Below are positions 14,418 through 19,176 of a stretch of DNA of 19,176 nt, piece by piece. Numbering within the stretch: the first letter of the stretch is position 1; the number at the start of each line of letters is the position of its first letter. The notes under the pieces are model-generated. The model saw nothing but the letters and a program-made list of their open reading frames with translations, searched no databases and had not been told where the DNA came from. Made by a program: the position numbers and the translations under genes. Source of the stretch: Podochytrium sp. JEL0797 (lineage: Eukaryota; Chytridiomycota; Chytridiomycetes; Chytridiales; Chytriomycetaceae); contig JADGJG010000458.1 in assembly GCA_027596195.1 (NCBI GenBank), positions 1-19,176 on the forward strand, given 5' to 3'.

Positions 14418-17348
14418 TCACGCCAACGCATCGCGCACAGTCTCCACCTTTTTCCACGTCTCCGTCAACAACTTGTACTCAAACGAAAGCGCCTCATCCA
14501 TCCGTTTGATTTGCGTAGCCCCGAGAACCGTCTCATTCGCGCGGTGCAGTGCGCGTGGATACTTTTGTTCCACTTCTTGCATCTGTTTCAACAGCATCGT
14601 CTTTTGCCTCTCGACCTGGTACAAATCACGATGAGTAAACCGCCAACAAAAAGTGGAATGACCCGCCCCCCCCCTCCTTGCTCCCCTGCCCCAACCGCGG
14701 CTTCAACATCGACCTAACACGACTCCCCACCTCCCTCACCTCCTCCATAAACGCCTCCTCAGCTCGACTCAACCGCGGCGCAGCCTCATCCATCAACAAT
14801 TGCAACACCGCATCCACCCGCTCCTCCAACCCTTCCAACTTCCCACGCACGGTATCCACGCGTGCCACAATCTCTGCCGTACGTTCGGCCAAGGGGCCTT
14901 CAACTACATCCGCATATGTGTGCACGAGAGTGTGTTGTCGGATCGATTCGGATTGCACGTCTTCCACGCGGTGTTGGACGGTTCGACCGGCTTGTTGGAT
15001 GGATGCAATGTCTGTTCGGATGGATGCGATTTTGGTTCCCATGGTGCGGAGGAAGGATTCGTCCGAGAGGGGTGTGGATTCGCTGGATTTTGATACAACG
15101 AGCGGGGATTGTTTCGTGAGGACGAGTGGGATTTCGAAATCAGACGTGATGGTGGGTGTGTAGGGTGTGATTTGGAGGGTGGATTCGATGGGTTTCGTGG
15201 AGGAAGGGTGGGTGGTACGTGGGGTCATGGAGGAGGAAGGTCGTAGCGCGAGGGAGCGGCCGAGGAGTTGATTTTGGGTGGTAGTTAGGAGGAAACAATA
15301 GCCCAGGAGAACGTCTCCAATCACGCCAAAGGAGGATACTTCTTCGTGGACCCTGTGACCAACAAGGCATCGTCAGCATCACTTCGATGGCAAAGACAAG
15401 AATAGAAGAAAACCATACGTTGAATCCACAGATAAAACATCCACCAAACACTGCACTTCGCTCGCGACATGTTGGGCCGGATCGAACCACTTTGCCAAAT
15501 CTTTGGTTTTTGAGAATTTCGACATCCATGCACGCAGCGACACCAAATACACGCGTTCGGCGTGCGCTACAAACAATGTGTCTGCGTAATTCGGGTCGCG
15601 ATACATTTTGACGAGGCTCGTTTCGCTCGGCGGTGTTACGGGTGAGGGGGAGCCTTTAGATTGGGGGGTGAGGTGGAGACGTTCGTATAGGTAGAAGGAG
15701 GGACAGGTGGGTACGAGTTCCTGCGAACCGTGAGTGAATAAAAAACCGAATATGAAAAACAAAAAAGGAAATCAAAAACAACCTCTTCCGCAACTTCCCA
15801 CTTGGCCACCGCCCCCTCCACCTCCACCCAAACTTCCACCCTCCCCCCTTCAAACAAGCTCAAAAACGCAACCCCGGCACCAACCTCAACAGCAACCAAA
15901 TCTCTCGCAAACTTCACCCCTTCCTCCTCATCGTCTCCCCCCAACACCAACACAGGCCCCTGCCGCACAGGTTTCAGCTTGTTCAACAAGTTTCTCGACA
16001 CATTGAACCGCACGCGGTCGATCGGGAGTTGCGTGGCGCTGTATTGGGTCGCGCTGTCGATGCATTCTTGGAGCCATCGCGAACGCCAGTAGAATTGTTT
16101 TTCGGTGTGTGCGTCGTCTTCTTTGCAGGATTTCCATTCGTGCGTCGTGAGAGCATGGAGGTGCGTAAGGGAGGCGAGGGTCCAGATACTAAAATGCAGG
16201 ATGAGTACCCGAGAGCAACGGGGATCAATTTCGCGCCCTTCAGGATAGCATACCTCTTGAACGGAACAAACGGACAAACCGCATACACATCCCCACTCTT
16301 CATCAACCCATACACCGTCAACGGATTCCAACCCCGAAACACTTCCTCCTCATTCCCCACATATTCATTCTCATGTTCGCGTTTCGACCCGCTAATCGCA
16401 AACGATACTGCTTCCCGTTCATCCAAGTCAATGCCAAACACTCCTCCCTTGCGTTTGGCGGGGCTCGGGGTGGTGGAGGAGGTTTTGAAGGAGGTGGGGA
16501 GGAATTCGCTTTGGTCAGAGAACCAGGCGGTTTGTTCGGGTTCGTCTGGGTCTGTGCCGACGTCGTACATTCTGTGGGGGGATCGAGAGATGGGGGGAAT
16601 CAGAATAGATTCGTGATTTGGAAAAAGGATTCGACGTGTCCCGATTCCATTCAAATCTCCACGCGCTTCGAATTCCCGATTTTCATACTGATTGCGTGTA
16701 GGAACAGGTCATCTGCCTCCCATTTCCGCAGTTCCTTCGAATGCGAATTCGGGTTTGCCAGAACACCAAACCCACCTCAAACATCCATCCGCCGTCAAGA
16801 CCATCAAATGACTCGATTCAGCACTCATGGGATGCCAAGCCACTTTTACCACACGCGAGGTTTCGTTCGCGTGGTACAAGTCGCCGATCGTGTGGATCCT
16901 GTTTTTTTTTAGTTTTTCGACGAAACCGCACACTGCAAACACGGTACTTGATTTCTCGGTTCATTGGGACATTTGCACTTGTGTTTGCGTATTTCAGTGC
17001 GGGCGGGAGAACAGCGACGGCCACGTGGAATTGGCCGGCAAGGGCGAGGAGGGTTCCGGTTGAGTTGAGTTCGAGGGTGGTGACGGTGAAGTGGACGCTG
17101 GGAGAGAGGTGCTTTGCAAATAATGAATAATTAAGTGAATAAAACAAGTATAACAAGCTCACCTGTACTGCTGCTTCATTCGCAGATTTCTTCAACTTTG
17201 CCAGACTCAAAAGACGCAGCGTTGACTTGTTAGTGCCCACATCGCACAGCACAGCATCGCATTCGCTGTGGTTGCTTCGCGCGGCAACAAGTGTCGTGGC
17301 AGTGGGTGAAGCGAGGGAGGGGAGTGATGAGAGCCAGGACTTGGTCAT
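14418..17348 (-). CDS. NUP88: nucleoporin NUP88/Nup82-like
   Basis: Cytoplasmic-face nuclear pore subunit that anchors the Nup214/Nup159 mRNA-export platform. Eight exons: 17348-17163, 17111-16979, 16932-16776, 16571-16254, 16188-15783, 15720-15419, 15352-14740 and 14615-14418; about 770 aa (human 741). The N-terminal beta-propeller half (about 1-500) contains VVKVAWHPMS (134-143), LMVLTADGCLRMYDV across an exon joint, LTVYGLMKSGDVYAVCPF and MYRDPNYADTLFVAHAERVYLVSL. The C-terminal part (about 560-770) is a coiled coil ending in the family block QKYPRALHRANETVLGATQIKRMDEALSFEYKLL, as in NUP88. The last intron donor is uncertain: GTGAGG at 14739 fits best, but phase-0 GT sites further on would add up to about 12 residues. 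The 204-nt intron 3 is the longest in the window. Divergence from family motifs is modest. Confidence 0.88.
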
Positions 17349-17466
17349 TTTTTTTGTCTTTTGTTTTTTCTTGTCCGCTTCCTTCTTTTCTCTCTCTCGG
17401 ACATCCCCTTTCATTGGCCCCCAAACCGAAAAGATTTAATATGTAAAAACAAAACAAAAAACCACG

Positions 17467-18868
17467 TCACTCGTCGTCGTTCAACACCTCGTCCTCAGAA
17501 ACTTCCGAAAACGCCAACGACTCCTCTGCCTCCTCGTCGTCAAGCTCTTTTCGCGACACAACCCTCCGTTTCCTCTTCCCACTCTTGACAACCACATCCC
17601 CATCCTCCTCCTCAGGAGCTGCCGCCGCCGCCTGCGCCGCCGCCACCGCACCTGCACCGCACCGCTGCATATGATACCTCAGCCCATTCAAACTCCCATA
17701 CACCTTCCCACACCCCACACTAAAACACTCAAACTGATCCTTCGCCTTCCACTGCACCCCTTCCTCCCCATGCACCCCACTCGCACTCCCACCACCCCCT
17801 TCCTCACTCTCCCCACCACCACCCGCCTCCTCATCCCCCTCACCATCCCCGCGCTTCCGCTTCCCATCATGATCCCCGGTATCCCCAAACCTCCACCCCT
17901 CCGGAAACCCCTTCCCACTCGAATGCAAAAACTTCAAATGGTACCGCAACCCATTCGCAGTACTATACCCCTTGCGACACCCCACAACAGGACAATAATA
18001 CTCTTTACACCCCGTCTCCGGATTCCACACCCAACACCGCCCCGATCTCAATATCTTCCTCGGCGACGAACCACCGGGAGATCCAACAGCCGCACCACCC
18101 CCACCTCCATGGGTCGGCAACAACCGGATCATGATATCAGGCAAACTCGCACCTTGCGATTGCATCGCTGCAACCGTCATGGCCATACGCGTGTTTTTGG
18201 CGTTTTGGCCAAACCGCGCGTAGAGAATGGGGTCGAGGTTCGGGGGGGTTTTGGACTTTTTGGCGTTTTTGCGCACCTTGTTGTAGGTTCGTGGTTCAGG
18301 TTTTGGGGTGATTGTTGGTGCTGGTGCTGGTGCTGTTGGGATTGCGAAGGGAATATCGGCGGAGATTGTCGTAGAGGGTGCGTCGTTGGCGGTTGCTGTG
18401 AGAGGGGCGGAGGCTGGTGCTGCTGCGTTCGAGGGCACGTGTTCCGAAAGGTCAAATTCATTGGTGGGTTCGTTTTGGGTGTTCTTCACGTCGTTGGACG
18501 AAGACGCAACGGGATCGGTAAGATTCGGTTTCACTTTCTCCACCTCCGAAACCGGCAAAAATGACGCGTCATCGTCGCTGTCCTCGTCCATTTTGCCACC
18601 ATGTCCCTCCTCTTTGAGCACCGATGCGGTCAATGGGGCTGCGAGAGTAGAAGATGACGACGGTTGCGCCATCAATTTGAGTTTATCCACGAGTTCCGAA
18701 GCCGACACACCCTCCACTCCGAGACCCAGTTTAAGAGCTGTGGGGTTCGCGGCCGCGGAGTGTTGGGATGGAACTGTAAAAGGTGCAGGGTGGACTTCTG
18801 TTTCGAGATGAACAAACAAAAAAAAGGGGCGGTCAGATTTTTGTCGGCCAAGCGAAGCGACCTGCCAT
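17467..18868 (-). CDS. Sfp1/JAZF1-like two-zinc-finger transcription factor
   Basis: A nuclear C2H2 protein of 445 aa. Exon 1 is only 7 nt (18868-18862, ATG GCA G). A 64-nt phase-1 intron (GTCGCT...AAACAG) joins it to exon 2 (18797-17467). Residues 1-250 are Ala/Pro/Ser-rich with an acidic patch (about 72-80) and a basic stretch KVRKNAKKSK. Finger 1: C271, C276, H289, H294 (CPVVGC, NGLRYH). Finger 2: C360, C365, H378, C382 (CFSVGC, NGLRYHMQRC). The fingers are separated by a low-complexity Gly/Glu linker of about 60 residues. The C terminus has a basic patch (KSGKRKRRVVSRK) and an acidic end. The paired (C)P.xGC..Y....NGLxYH fingers resemble Sfp1/JAZF1, in yeast a regulator of ribosome-biogenesis genes; target inference is tentative. 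Confidence 0.8.
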
Positions 18869-18908
18869 CGCCCGACAGCACAGCACACAGCACGCAAATG
18901 GCAAACAC

Positions 18909-19175
18909 TCAACTCGCATCGCCGACTCCGCCCTCAAACAAATCCCTCGCCGAGTCCTTCACACCCGCAGAGACCGCACTCGACACAGCCACCACCACCT
19001 CATCCGGATAATCCCACCCGGCCACAGCGTGCGGGTTATGATACGCACAGGTCGTGCGCGACTGCTCGCACCACGTGAGACCCTGTGTTGAACAGGGGTC
19101 GCAGCATGGTGTGGCTTGCAACTGCTGTGTGTCGTCGAACGAGACTGAAGAAGAGGACGAAGAACACGTGGCGCA
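18909..19175 (-). CDS. C-terminal part of an unrecognised Cys-containing protein (cut by right edge)
   Basis: An open frame enters from the right edge and ends at TGA 18911-18909, giving 88 residues. Cys cluster in the first half (CATC, then CCDPC, then TWC and TTC), suggesting metal binding or disulphides, followed by HNPHAVAGWDYPDE and a helical Val/Ala/Ser-rich end. No family is recognised. Its stop lies 40 bases from the zinc-finger gene's ATG, on the same strand. There may be introns upstream, and the first residues could be intronic. Confidence 0.5.
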   Translation of the reverse strand, partial: CATCSSSSSSVSFDDTQQLQATPCCDPCSTQGLTWCEQSRTTCAYHNPHAVAGWDYPDEVVVAVSSAVSAGVKDSARDLFEGGVGDAS

Positions 19176-19176
19176 G

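Noticed and set aside
17671..18564. 297-codon plus-strand frame
   Set aside because: Antisense to the zinc-finger gene, Pro/Thr- then Gly/Cys/Trp-rich low complexity; the minus-strand frame has two well-formed C2H2-type fingers.

Overview
This is eukaryotic DNA with a very compact layout: genes lie tens to a few hundred bases apart, and most carry short GT-AG introns (about 41 to 204 nt, mostly 45-90). The families point to a zoosporic, early-diverging fungus, most likely a chytrid. There is fungal-type glucosamine-6-phosphate N-acetyltransferase (chitin precursor pathway) and a stand-alone GAR transformylase as in fungi. There is also a SPATA4-type flagellar CH-domain protein, which flagellum-less fungi lack, and a dCache receptor. 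The taxonomic call is inference. I built all gene models by hand, joining exons by frame, splice sites and recalled family motifs; no database search was possible.

Left part (1-4763): the 5' half of GNA1 runs off the left edge (minus strand). A secreted Gln-rich repeat protein (minus) lies behind it, then the splicing factor BCAS2/SPF27 (minus). RABIF/MSS4 (plus) is divergent from BCAS2 across only 54 bp. ADE8 (minus) converges on MSS4 with 28 bp between stop codons. A seven-exon SPATA4-like gene (plus) is divergent from ADE8.

Middle (4764-8441, plus strand): a poly-G containing spacer comes first. Next is a two-TM dCache-type receptor that ends after a HAMP-like linker with no catalytic domain and has a reading-frame break near 6368-6403. 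A 700-base stretch with only weak small-gene candidates follows, then a three-exon gene resembling TMEM242, a mitochondrial ATP-synthase assembly factor.

Right part (8474-19176, all minus): three tandem paralogous nucleolin/NSR1-like genes (about 574, 322 and 403 aa) share one architecture: basic N terminus, acidic serine tract, two RRMs and an RGG tail. The first has a greatly expanded Nopp140-like acidic tract built from in-frame exon modules. Upstream are a NUP88/Nup82-like nucleoporin (about 770 aa), an Sfp1/JAZF1-like two-finger transcription factor (445 aa, with a 7-nt first coding exon), and the C-terminal end of an unrecognised Cys-containing protein at the right edge.

The most distinctive feature is the nucleolin-like array next to a nuclear-pore gene and an Sfp1-like factor, a neighbourhood of genes linked to ribosome production and nuclear export. 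Whether this is functional co-location or chance is open.
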